Positions 22,433 to 33,800 of a DNA stretch of 64,000 bases are shown here, one piece after another. Each line of letters begins with the position of its first letter. Position 1 is the first letter of the stretch. Location of the stretch: contig NW_025316722.1 of NCBI RefSeq assembly GCF_910594005.1, positions 310,001 through 374,000 of the forward strand. The letters are read 5' to 3'. The notes beneath the pieces are model-generated. The model had not been told where the DNA came from. It ran no database searches and was given only the letters and a program-made list of their open reading frames with translations. The translations under genes were made by a program, and so were the position numbers. The DNA is from Cervus elaphus. Its lineage: Eukaryota > Chordata > Mammalia > Artiodactyla > Cervidae.

Positions 22433-24432
22433 GCTTGGCAGGGCAATTGGAACGCCTCTCCAGCTGAGGCGGGAGACCAAGGGTCCCTTTCCACGTGCCA
22501 CAAGAATCCTGGGACTCCTATCAAGTTTCACGAGGAGTCAGGCATCGTCTCCTTTGGAGGCACTGATCTCCGCGCACCTCTGGAGTTTTCAAAGGATGTG
22601 AGGCCTCCGGTCGCGATGAGGTGGGGAACTAGGTGTTTCTCTGTGGTCTCCACAGGGGATTCAGACATCCTTTCTTCTTGGGAGATGCAAGACGAGCCTG
22701 CATTCAAGTCACTGCAGGGATATCTGGCCTTATTTCGAGTCAGGGCATCGCGGTGTCCATTCCACTTGAGGCCGCAAACTCAGGGTCCCTCTCACATACC
22801 TAGAGCTGAGAGAAGCCTCCTCTTGAGGTGCTTGTGGTAAGGTGGTATTCCTCTGGAGGCGAATCCAGGGACTAACCTCTCTTTTCGAGTTGATTTTTGG
22901 TCCACAGAGTTCTTTCGTGTTGCTACAGTGACCTCAGGATCCCTCTAGCCTTGAAACAGTGTTCTTGGGGTTTCTCTGGAGTGCCATCAAGGAAATCAAG
23001 GCTCCTTTCATGTGTGATCTGCAAGACGGAATTGCTCTGCACGCAGTACAGGGGAATCGGGCCTCATCTCGCGGCGAGGGGGAAGTCTCATGGTTTTTCT
23101 CGAGTTGCGGCGGGAACCTGGGGTATATTCTCGAGTTACGACGGGGATGGCCCTTCCACCCACGTGTTTGTTCAGCCACGTCAGGACTCCTGCCTAGTTG
23201 CGAGGGACAACTCGGGATTCTCCTCGAGGCTTGGCAGGGCAATTGGAACGCCTCTCCAGCTGAGGCGGGAGACCAAGGGTCCCTTTCCACGTGCCACAAG
23301 AATCCTGGGACTCCTATCAAGTTTCACGAGGAGTCAGGCATCGTCTCCTTTGGAGGCACTGATCTCCTCGTACCTCTGGAGTTTTCAAAGGATGTGAGGC
23401 CTCCGGTCGTGATGAGGTGGGGAACTAGGTCTTTCTCTGTGGTCTCCACAGGGGATTCAGACACCCTTTCGTCTTGGGAGATGCAAGACGAGCCTGCATT
23501 GAAGTCAATGCAGGGATATCCGGCCTTATTTCGAGTCAGGGCATCGCGGTGTCCATTCCACTTGAGGCCGCAAACTCAGGGTCCCTCTCACATACCTAGA
23601 GCTGAGAGAAGCCTCCTCTTGAGGTGCTTGTGGTAAGGTGGTATTCCTCTGGAGTCGAAGCCAGGGACTAACCTCTCATCTCGAGTTGATTTTTGGTCCA
23701 CGGAGCTCTTTCGTGTTGCTCCAGTGACCTCAGGATCCCTCTAGCCTTGAAACAGTGTTCTTGGGGTTTCTCTGGAGTGCCATGAAGGAAATCAAGGCTC
23801 CTTTCATGTGTGATGTGCAACACAGAATTGCTCTGCATGCAGTGCAGGGGAATCGGGCCTCATCTCGCGGCGAGGGGGAAGTCTCATGGTTTTTCTCAAT
23901 TTGCGGCGGGAACCTGGGGTATATTCTCGAGTTACGACGGGGATGGCCCTTCCACACACGTGTTTGTTCAGCCACGTCAGGACTCTTGCCTAGTTGCGAG
24001 ACACAACTCGGGATTCTCCTCGAGGCTTGGCAAGGCAATTGGGTCGCCTCTCCAGCTGAGGCGGGAGACCAAGGGTCCCTTTCCACGTGCCACAGGAATC
24101 CTGGGACTCCTATCAAGTTTCACGAGGAGTCAGGCATCGTCTCCTTTGGAGGCACTGATCTCCGCGTACCTCTGGAGTTTTCAAAGGATGTGAGGCCTCC
24201 GGTCGCGATGAGGTGGGGAACTAGGTCTTTCTCTGTGGTCTCCACAGGGGATTCAGACATCCTTTCATTTTCGGAGATGCAAGACGAGCCTGCATTCAAG
24301 TCACTGCAGGGATATCCAGCCTTATTTCGCGTCAGGGCATCGCGGTGTCCATTCCACTTGAGGCCGCAAACTCAGGGTCCCTCTCACATACCTAGAGCTG
24401 AGAGAAGCCTCCTCTTGAGGAGCTTGTGGTAA

Positions 24433-27163
24433 GGTGGTATTCCTCTGGAGACGAATCCAGGGACTAACCTCTCTTTTCGAGTTGATTTTTGGTCCACAGA
24501 GTTCTTTCCTGTTGCTACAGTGACCTCAGGATCCCTCTAGCCTTGAAACAGTGTTCTTGGGGTTTCTCTGGAGTGCCATCAAGGAAATCAAGGCTCCTTT
24601 CATGTGTGATGTGCAAGACGGAATTGCTCTGCACGCAGTACAGGGGAATCGGGCCTCATCTCGCATTGAGGGGGACGTCTCATGGTTTTTCTCGAGTTGC
24701 GGCGGGAACCTGGGGTATATTCTCGAGTTACGACGGGGATGGCCCTTCCACCCACGTGTTTGTTCAGCCACGTCAGGACTCCTGCCTAGTTGCGAGGGAC
24801 AACTCTGGATTCTCCTCGAGGCTTGGCAGAGCAATTGGAACGCCTCTCCAGCTGAGGCGGGAGACCAAGGGTCCCTTTCCACGTGCCACAGGAATCCTGG
24901 GACTCCTATCAAGTTTCACGAGGAGTCAGGCATCGTCTCCTTTGGAGGCACTGATCTCCGCGCACCTCTGGAGTTTTCAAAGGATGTGAGGCCTCCGGTC
25001 GCGATGAGGTGGGGAACTAGGTGTTTCTCTGTGGTCTCCACAGGGGATTCAGACATCCTTTCTTCTTGGGAGATGCAAGACGAGCCTGCATTCAAGTCAC
25101 TGCAGGGATATCTGGCCTTATTTCGCGTCAGGGCATCGCGGTGTCCATTCCACTTGAGGCCGCAAACTCAGGATCCCTCTCACATACCTAGAGCTGAGAG
25201 AAGCCTCCTCTTGAGGTGCTTGTGGTAAGGTGGTATTCCTCAGGAGTCGAAGCCAGGGACTAACCTCTCATCTCGAGTTGATTTTTGGCCCACGGAGCTC
25301 TTTCGTGTTGCTACAGTGACCTCAGGATCCCTCTAGCCTTGAAACAGTGTTCTTGGGGTTTCTCTGGAGTGCCATCAAGGAAATCAAGGCTCCTTTCATG
25401 TGTGATGTGCAACACGGAATTGCTCTGCACGCAGTGCAGGGGAATCGGGCCTCATCTCGCGGCGAGGGGGAAGTCTCATGGTTTTTCTCGAGTTGCGGCG
25501 GGAACCTGGGGTATATTCTCGAGTTACGACGGGGATGGCCCTTCCACCCACGTGTTTCTTCAGCGACGTCAGGACTCCTGCCTAGTTGCGAGGGACAACT
25601 CTGGATTCTCCTCGAGGCTTGGCAGGGCAATTGGGACGCCTCTCCAGCTGAGGCGGGAGACCAAGGGTCCCTTTCCAAGTGCCACAGGAATCCTGGGACT
25701 CCTATCAAGTTTCACGAGGAGTCAGGCATCGTCTCCTTTGGAGGCACTGATCTCCACGTACCTCTGGAGTTTTCAAAGGATGTGAGGCTATCGGTCGCGA
25801 TGAGGTCGGGAACTAAGTCTTTCTCTGTGCTTTCCACAGGGGATTCAGACATCCTTTCGTCCTGGGAGATGCAAGACGAGCCTGCATTGAAGTCACTGCA
25901 GGGATATCCGGCCTTATTTCGAGTCAGGGCATCGCGGTGTCCATTCTACTTGAGGCCGCAAACTCAGGGTCCCTCTCACATACCTAGAGCTGAGAGAAGC
26001 CTCCTCTTGAGGTGCTTGTGGTTAGGTGGTATTCCTCTGGAGACGAATCCAGGGACTAACCTCTCTTTTCGAGTTGATTTTTGGTCCACAGAGTTCTTTC
26101 GTGTTGCTACAGTGACCTCAGGATCCCTCTATCCTTGAAACAGTGTTCTTGGGGTTTCTCTGGAGTGCCATCAAGGAAATCAAGGCTCCTTTCATGTGTG
26201 ATGTGCAAGACGGAATTGCTCTGCACGCAGTAGAGGGGAATCGGGCCTCATCTCGCATCGAGGGGGAAGTCTCATGGTTTTTCTCTAGTTGCGGCGGGAA
26301 CCTGGGGTATATTCTCGAGTTACGACGGGGATGGCCCTTCCACCCACGTGTTTGTTCAGCCACGTCAGGACTCCTGCCTAGTTGCGAGGGACAACTCGGG
26401 ATTCTCCTCGAGGCTTGGCAGGGCAATTGGAACGCCTCTCCAGCTGAGGCGGGAGACCAAGGGTCCCTTTCCACGTGCCACAAGAATCCTGGGACTCCTA
26501 TCAAGTTTCACGAAGAGTCAGGCATCGTCTCCTTTGGAGGCACTGATCTCCGCGCACCTCTGGAGTTTTCAGAGGATGTGAGGCCTGCGGTCGCGATGAG
26601 GTGGGGAACTAGGTGTTTCTCTGTGGTCTCCACAGGGGATTCAGACATCCTTTCTTCTTGGGAGATGCAAGACGAGCCTGCATTCAAGTCACTGCAGGGA
26701 TATCCGGCCTTATTTCGAGTCAGGGCATCGCGGTGTCCATTCCACTTGAGGCCGCAAACTCAGGGTCCCTCTCACATTCCTAGAGCTGAGAGAAGCCTCC
26801 TCTTGAGGTGCTTGTGGTAAGGTGGTATTCCTCAGGAGTCGAAGCCAGGGACTAACCTCTCATCTCGTGTTGATTCTTGGTCCACGGAGCTCTTTCGTGT
26901 TGCTACAGTGACCTCAGGATCCCTCTAGCCTTGAAACAGTGTTCTTGGGGTTTCTCTGGAGTGCCATCAAGGAAATCAAGGCTCCTTTCATGTGTGATGT
27001 GCAAGACGGAATTGCTCTGCACGCAGTGCAGGGGAATCGGGCCTCATCTCGTGGCGAGGGGGAAGTCTCATGGTTTTTCTCGAGTTGCGGCGGGAACCTG
27101 GGGTATATTCTCGAGTTACGACGGGGATGGCCCTTCCACACACGTGTGTGTTCAGCCATGTCA
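24433..27163. repeat. 2.7-kb duplicated block, right copy (spacing 7,973 bp)
   Basis: Second copy of the block at 16,460, carrying the same private marks in the same order. Differences seen include CAACTCTGG with CACAGGAAT here (M32) against CAACTCGGG with CACAAGAAT in M22, and TTCTCTAGTTGCGG at about 26281. It lies directly downstream of the trimeric repeat domain, so the left copy overlaps the start of that domain while the right copy does not. Confidence 0.87.
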
Positions 27164-27873
27164 GGACTCCTGCCTAGTTGCGAGGGAAAACTCGGGATTC
27201 TCCTCGAGGCTTGGCAAGGCAATTGGGACGCCTCTCCAGCTGAGGCGGGAGACCAAGGGTCCCTTTCCACGTGCCACAGGAATCCTGGGACTCCTATCAA
27301 GTTTCACGAGGAGTCAGGCATCGTCTCCTTTGGAGGCACTGATCTCCGCGTACCTCTGGAGTTTTCAAAGGATGTGAGGTCTCCGGTCGCGATGAGGTGG
27401 GGAACTAGGTCTTTCTCTGTGGTCTCGACAGGGGATTCAGACATCCTTTCATCTTGGGAGATGCAAGACGAGCCTGCATTCAAGTCACTGCAGGGATATC
27501 CAGCCTTATTTCGCGTCAGGGCATCGCGGTGTCCATTCCACTTGAGGCCGCAAACTCACGGTCCCTCTCACATACCTAGAGCTGAGAGAAGCCTCCTCTT
27601 GAGGTGCTTGTGGTAAGGTGGTATTCCTCTGGAGTCGAAGCCAGGGACTAACCTCTCATCTCGAGTTGATTTTTGGCCCACGGAGCTCTTTCGTGTTGCT
27701 ACAGTGACCTCAGGATCCCTCTAGCCTTGAAACAGTGTTCTTGGGGTTTCTCTGGAGTGCCATCAAGGAAATCAAGGCTCCTTTCATGTGTGATGTGCAA
27801 GACGGAATTGCTCTGCACGCAGTGCAGGGGAATCGGGCCTCATCTCGCGGCGAGGGGGAAGTCTCATGGTTTT
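24690..27873. repeat. Monomers M32-M35, classes B A B C/D
   Basis: Four monomers that mirror M22-M25 in class order and in rare private substitutions; they are largely the second copy of a block found 7,973 bp upstream. M33 carries the same TAA loss (GGTTAGG at about 26022) and the same TTCTACTTGAGG as M23. M34 carries CACGAAGAGTC and CCTGCGGTCG like M24. M35 departs from M25 by reading GAGGGAAAAC instead of GAGACACAAC. Confidence 0.86.
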
Positions 27874-30800
27874 TCTCGAGCTGCGGCGGGAACCTGGGGT
27901 ATATTCTCGAGTTACGACGGGGATGGCCCGTCCACCCACGTGTTTCTTCAGCGACGTCAGGACTCCTGCCTAGTTGCGAGGGACAACTCTGGATTCTCCT
28001 TGAGGCTTGGCAGGGCAATTGGGACGCCTCTCCAGCTGAGGCGGGAGACCAAGGGTCCCTTTCCACGTGCCACAGGAATCCTGGGACTCCTATCAAGTTT
28101 CACGAGGAGTCAGGCATCGTCTCCTTTGGAGGCACTGATCTCCGCGTACCTCTGGAGTTTTCAAAGGATGTGAGGCCTCTGGTCGCGATGAGGTGGGGAA
28201 CTAAGTCTTTCTCTCTGCTTTCCACAGGGGATTCAGACATCCTTTCGTTCTGGGAGATGCAAGACGAGCCTGCATTCAAGTCACTGCAGGGATATCCGGC
28301 CTTATTTCGAGTCAGGGCATCGCGGTGTCCATTCCACTTGAGGCCGCAAACTCAGGGTCCCTCTCACATACCTAGAGCTGAGAGAAGCCTCCTCTTGAGG
28401 TGCTTGTGGTAAGGTGGTATTCCTCTGGAGTCGAAGCCAGGGACAAACCTCTCATCTCGAATTGATTTTTGGCCCACGGAGTTCTTTCGTGTTGCTACAG
28501 TGACCTCAGGATCCCTCTAGCCTTGAAACAGTGTTCTTGGGGTTTCTCTGGAGTGCCATCAAGGAAATCAAGGCTCCTTTCATGTGTGATGTGCAAGACG
28601 GAATTGCTCTGCACGCAGTACAGGGGAATCGGGCCTCATCTCGCATTAAGGGGGAAGTCTCATGGTTTTTCTCGAGTTGCGGCGGGAACCTGGGGTATAT
28701 TCTCGAGTTACGACGGGGATGGCCCTTCCACCCACGTGTTTGTTCAGCCACGTCAGGACTCCTGTCTAGTTGCGAGGGACAACTCGGGATTCTCCTCGAG
28801 GCTTGGCAGGGCAATTGGAACGCCTCTCCAGCTGAGGCGGGAGACCAAGGGTCCCTTTCCACGTGCCACAAGAATCCTGGGACACCTATCAAGTTTCACG
28901 AGGAGTCAGGCATCGTCTCCTTTGGAGGCACAGATCTCCGCGTACCTCTGGAGTTTTCAAAGGATGTGAGGCCTCCGGTCGCGATGAGGTGGGAAACTAC
29001 GTGTTTTTCTGTGGTCTCCACAGGGGATTCAGACATCCTTTCTTCTTGGGAGATGCAAGACGAGCCTGCATTGAAGTCACTGCAGGGATATCCGGCCTTA
29101 TTTCGAGTCAGGGCATCGCGGTGTCCATTCCACTTGAGGCCGCAAACTCAGGATCCCTCTCACATACCTAGAGCTGAGAGAAGCCTCCTCTTGAGGTGCT
29201 TGTGGTAAGGTGGTATTCCTCAGGAGTCGAAGCCAGGGACTAACCTCTCATCTCGTGTTGATTCTTGGTCCACGGAGCTCTTTCGTGTTGCTACAGTGAC
29301 CTCAGGATCCCTCTAGGCTTGAAACAGTGTTCTTGGGGTTTCTCTGGAGTGCCATCAAGGAAATCAAGGCTCCTTTCATGTGTGATGTGCAACACGGAAT
29401 TGCTCTGCACGCAGTGCAGGGGAATCGGGCCTCATCTCGCGGCGAGGGGGAAGTCTCATGGTTTTTCTCGAGTTGCGGCGGGAACCTGGGGTATATTCTC
29501 GAGTTACGATGGGGTTGGCCCTTCCACCCACGTGTTTCTTCAGCCACGTCAGGACTCCTGCCTAGTTGCGAGGGACAACTCGGGATTCTCCTCGAGGCTT
29601 TGCAGGGCAATTGGGACTCCTCTCCAGCTGAGACGGGAGACCAAGGGTCCCTTTCCACGTGCCACAGGAATCCTGGGTCTCCTATCAAGTTTCACGAGGA
29701 GTCAGGCATCGTCTCCTTTGGAGGCACTGATCTCCGCATACCTCTGGAGTTTTCAAAGGATGTGAGGCCTCCGGTCGCGATGAGGTGGAGAACTAGGTGT
29801 TTCTCTGTGGTCTCCACGGGGGATTCAGACATCCTTTCTTCTTGGGAGATGCAAGACGAGCCTGCATTCAAGTTACTGCAGGGATATCCGGCCTTATTTC
29901 GAGTCAGGGCATCGCGGTGTCCATTCCACTTGAGGCCGCAAACTCAGGATCCCTCTCACATACCTAGAGCTGAGAGAAGCCTCCTCTTGAGGTGCTTGTG
30001 GTAAGGTGGTATTCCTCAGGAGTCGAAGCCAGGGACTAACCTCTCATCTCGTGTTGATTCTTGGTCCACGGAGCTCTTTCGTGTTGCTACAGTGACCTCA
30101 GGATCCCTCTAGCCTTGAAACAGTGTTCTTGGGGTTTCTCTGGAGTGCCATCAAGGAAATCAAGGCTCCTTTCATGTGTGATGTGCAAGACGGAATTGCT
30201 CTGCACGCAGTGCAGGGGAATCGGGCCTCATCTCGCGGCGAGGGGGAAGTCTCATGGTTTTTCTCGAGTTGCGGCGGGAACCTGGGGTATATTCTCGAGT
30301 TACGACGGGGATGGCCCTTCCACCCACGTGTGTGTTCAGCCATGTCAGGACTCTTGCCTAGTTGCGAGACACAACTCGGGATTCTCCTCGAGGCTTGGCA
30401 AGGCAATTGGGACGCCTCTCCAGCTGAGGCGAGAGACCAAGTGTCCCTTTCCACGTGCCACAGGAATCCTGGGACTCCTATCAAGTTTCACGAGGAGTCA
30501 GGCATCGTCTCCTTTGGAGGCACTGATCTCCGCGTACCTCTGGAGTTTTCAAAGGATGTGAGGCCTCCGGTCGCGATGAGGTGGGGAACTAGGTCTTTCT
30601 CTGTGGTCTCCACAGGGGATTCAGACATCCTTTCATCTTGGGAGATGCAAGACGAGCCTGCATTCAAGTTACTGCAGGGATATCCAGCCTTATTTCGCGT
30701 CAGGGCATCGCGGTGTCCATTCCACTTGAGGCCGCAAACTCAGGGTCCCTCTCACATACTTGGAGCTGAGAGAAGCCTCCTCTTGAGGTGCTTGTGGTAA

Positions 30801-33800
30801 GGTGGTATTCCTCTGGAGTCGAATCCAGGGACTAACCTCTCATCTCGAGTTGATTTTTGGCCCACGGAGCTCTTTCGTGTTGCTACAGTGACCTCAGGAT
30901 CCCTCTATCCTTGAAACAGTGTTCTTGGGGTTTCTCTGGAGTGCCATCAAGGAAATCAAGGCTCCTTTCATGTGTGATGTGCAAGACGGAATTGCTCTGC
31001 ACGCAGTGCAGGGGAATCGGGCCTCATCTCGCATCGAGTGGGAAGTCTCATGGTTTTTCTCGAGTTGCGGCGGGAACCTGGGGTATATTCTCGAGTTAAG
31101 ACGGGGATGGCCCGTCCACCCACGTGTTTGTTCAGCCACTTCAGGACTCCTGCCTAGTTGCGAGGGACAACTCTGGATTCTCCTTGAGGCTTGGCAGGGC
31201 AATTGGGACGCCTCTCCAGCTGAGACGGGAGACCAAGTGTCCCTTTCCAAGTGCCAGAGGAATCCTGGGACTCCTATCAAGTTTCACGAGGAGTCAGGCA
31301 TCGTCTCCTTTGGAGGCACTGATCTCCGCGTACCTCTGGAGTTTTCAAAGGATGTGAGGCTATCGGTCGCGATGAGGTGGGGAACTATGTCTTTCTCTGT
31401 GCTTTCCACAGGGGATTCAGACATCCTTTCGTCCTGGGAGATGCAAGACGAGCCTGCATTGAAGTCAATGCAGGGATATCCGGCCTTATTTCGAGTCAGG
31501 GCATCGCGGTGTCCATTCCACTTGAGGCCGCAAACTCAGGGTCCCTCTCACATACCTAGAGCTGAGAGAAGCCTCCTCTTGAGGTGCTTGTGGTAAGGTG
31601 GTATTCCTCTGGAGTCGAAGCCAGGGACTAACCTCTCATCTCGAGTTGATTTTTGGCCCACGGAGCTCTTTCGTGTTGCTACAGTGACCTCAGGATCCCT
31701 CTAGCCTTGAAACAGTGTTCTTGGAGTTTCTCTGGAGTGCCATGAAGGAAATCAAGGCTCCTTTCATGTGTGATGTGCAACACGGAATTGCTCTGCACGC
31801 AGTGCAGGGGAATCGGGCCTCACCTCGCGGCGAAGGGGAAGTCTCATGGTTTTTCTCGAGTTGCGGCGGGAACCTGGGGTATATTCTCGAGTTACGACGG
31901 GGATGGCCCTTCCACACACGTGTGTGTTAAGCCACGTCAGGACTCTTGCCTAGTTGCGAGACACAACTCGGGATTCTCCTCGAGGCTTGGCAAGGCAATT
32001 GGGACGCCTCTCCAGCTGAGGCGGGAGACCAAGTGTCCCTTTCCACGTGCCACAGGAATCCTGGGACTCCTATCAAGTTTCACGAGGAGTCAGGCATCGT
32101 CTCCTTTGGAGGCACTGATCTCCGCGTACCTCTGGAGTTTTCAAAGGATGTGAGGCCTCCGGTCGCGATGAGGTGGGGAACTAGGTCTTTCTCTGTGGTC
32201 TCCACAGGGGCTTCAGACATCCTTTCATCTTGGGAGATGCAAGACGAGCCTGCATTCAAGTCACTGCAGGGATATCCAGCCTTATTTCGCGTCAGGGCAT
32301 CGCGGTGTCCATTCCACTTGAGGCCGCAAACTCAGGGTCCCTCTCACATACCTAGAGCTGAGAGAAGCCTCCTCTTGAGGTGCTTGTGGTAAGGTGGTAT
32401 TCCTCTGGAGTCGAAGCCAGGGACTAACCTCTCATCTCGAGTTGATTTTTGGCCCACGGAGCTCTTTCGTGTTGCTACAGTGACCTCAGGATCCCTCTAG
32501 CCTTGAAACAGTGTTCTTGTGGTTTCTCTGGAGTGCCATGAAGGAAATCAAGGCTCCTTTCATGTGTGATGTGCCAGACGGAATTGCTCTGCACGCAGTG
32601 CAGGGGAATCGGGCCTCATCTCGCGGCGAGGGGGAAGTCTCATGGTTTTTCTCGAGTTGCGGCGGGAACCTGGGGTATATTCTCGAGTTACGACGGGGAT
32701 GGCCCTTCCACCCACGTGTTTCTTCAGCGACGTCAGGACTCCTGCCTAGTTGCGAGGGACAACTCTGGATTCTCCTCGAGGCTTGGCAGGGCAATTGGGA
32801 CGCCTCTCCAGCTGAGGCGGGAGACCAAGGGTCCCTGTCCAAGTGCCACAGGAATCCTGGGACTCCTATCAAGTTTCACGAGGAGTCAGGCATCGTCTCC
32901 TTTGGAGGCACTGATCTCCGCGTACCTCTGGAGTTTTCAAAGGATGTGAGGCTATCGGTCGCGATGAGGTGGGGAACTAAGTCTTTTTCTGTGCTTTCCA
33001 CAGGGAATTCAGACATTCTTTCGTCCTGGGAGATGCAAGACGAGCCTGCATTGAAGTCACTGCAGGAATATCCGGCTTTAGTTCGAGTCAGGGCATCGCG
33101 GTGTCCATTCCACTTGAGGCCGCAAACTCAGGGTCCCTCTCACATACCTAGAGCTGAGAGAAGCCTCCTCTTGAGGTGCTTGTGGTAAGGTGGTATTCCT
33201 CAGGAGTCGAAGCCAGGGACTAACCTCTCATCTCGTGTTGATTCTTGGTCCACGGAGCTCTTTCGTGTTGCTACAGTGACCTCAGGATCCCTCTAGGCTT
33301 GAAACAGTGTTCTTGGGGTTTCTCTGGAGTGCCATCAAGGAAATCAAGGCTCCTTTCATGTGTGATGTGCAACACGGAATTGCTCTGCACGCAGTGCAGG
33401 GGAATCGGGCCTCATCTCGCGGCGAGGGGGAAGTCTCATGGTTTTTCTCGAGTTGCGGCGGGAACCTGGGGTATATTCTCGAGTTACGACGGGGATGGCC
33501 CTTCCACCCACGTGTGTGTTCAGCCACGTCAGGACTCTTGCCTAGTTGCGAGACACAACTCGGGATTCTCCTCGAGGCTTGGCAAGGCAATTGGGACGCC
33601 TCTCCAACTGAGGCGGGAGACCAAGGGTCCCTTTCCACGTGCCACAGGAATCCTGGGACTCCTATCAAGTTTCACGAGGAGTCAGGCATCGTCTCCTTTA
33701 GAGGCACTGATCTCCGCGTACCTCTGGAGTTTTCAAAGGATGTGAGGCCTCCGGTCGCGATGAGGTGGGGAACTAGGTCTTTCTCTGTGGTCTCCACAGG

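Larger units (their letters stand above)
18108..23400. repeat. Higher-order repeat: trimer of about 2.39 kb
   Basis: M24/M25/M26 are followed by M27/M28/M29 and by a partial third copy in M30. Shared marks: TTTTCAGAGGATG with CCTGCGGTCG and CACATTCC in M24 and M27 (spacing 2,388); CTCGTGGCGAGG before M25 and M28; AAGGCCTCTTTCA and GATGGCCATTCC in M26 and M29 (spacing 2,402 because of the 14-bp insertion); GTGATCTGCAAGACGG before M27 and M30 (spacing 2,401). The third copy loses similarity in its second half. Boundaries are approximate. Confidence 0.82.
16717..24689. repeat. Monomers M22-M31, classes B A B C/D B B C/D B B/C D
   Basis: This stretch is rich in class B. It contains the trimeric higher-order repeat and the left copy of the 7,973-bp-spaced block. 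It also carries the only sizeable insertion in the window (14-bp tandem duplication at 22013-22040) and a 1-bp loss at about 22430. M31 begins with a degenerate TCTCAATTTGCGG in place of TCTCGAGTTGCGG. M23 has lost the usual TAA (GGTTAGG at about 18049). Confidence 0.85.
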
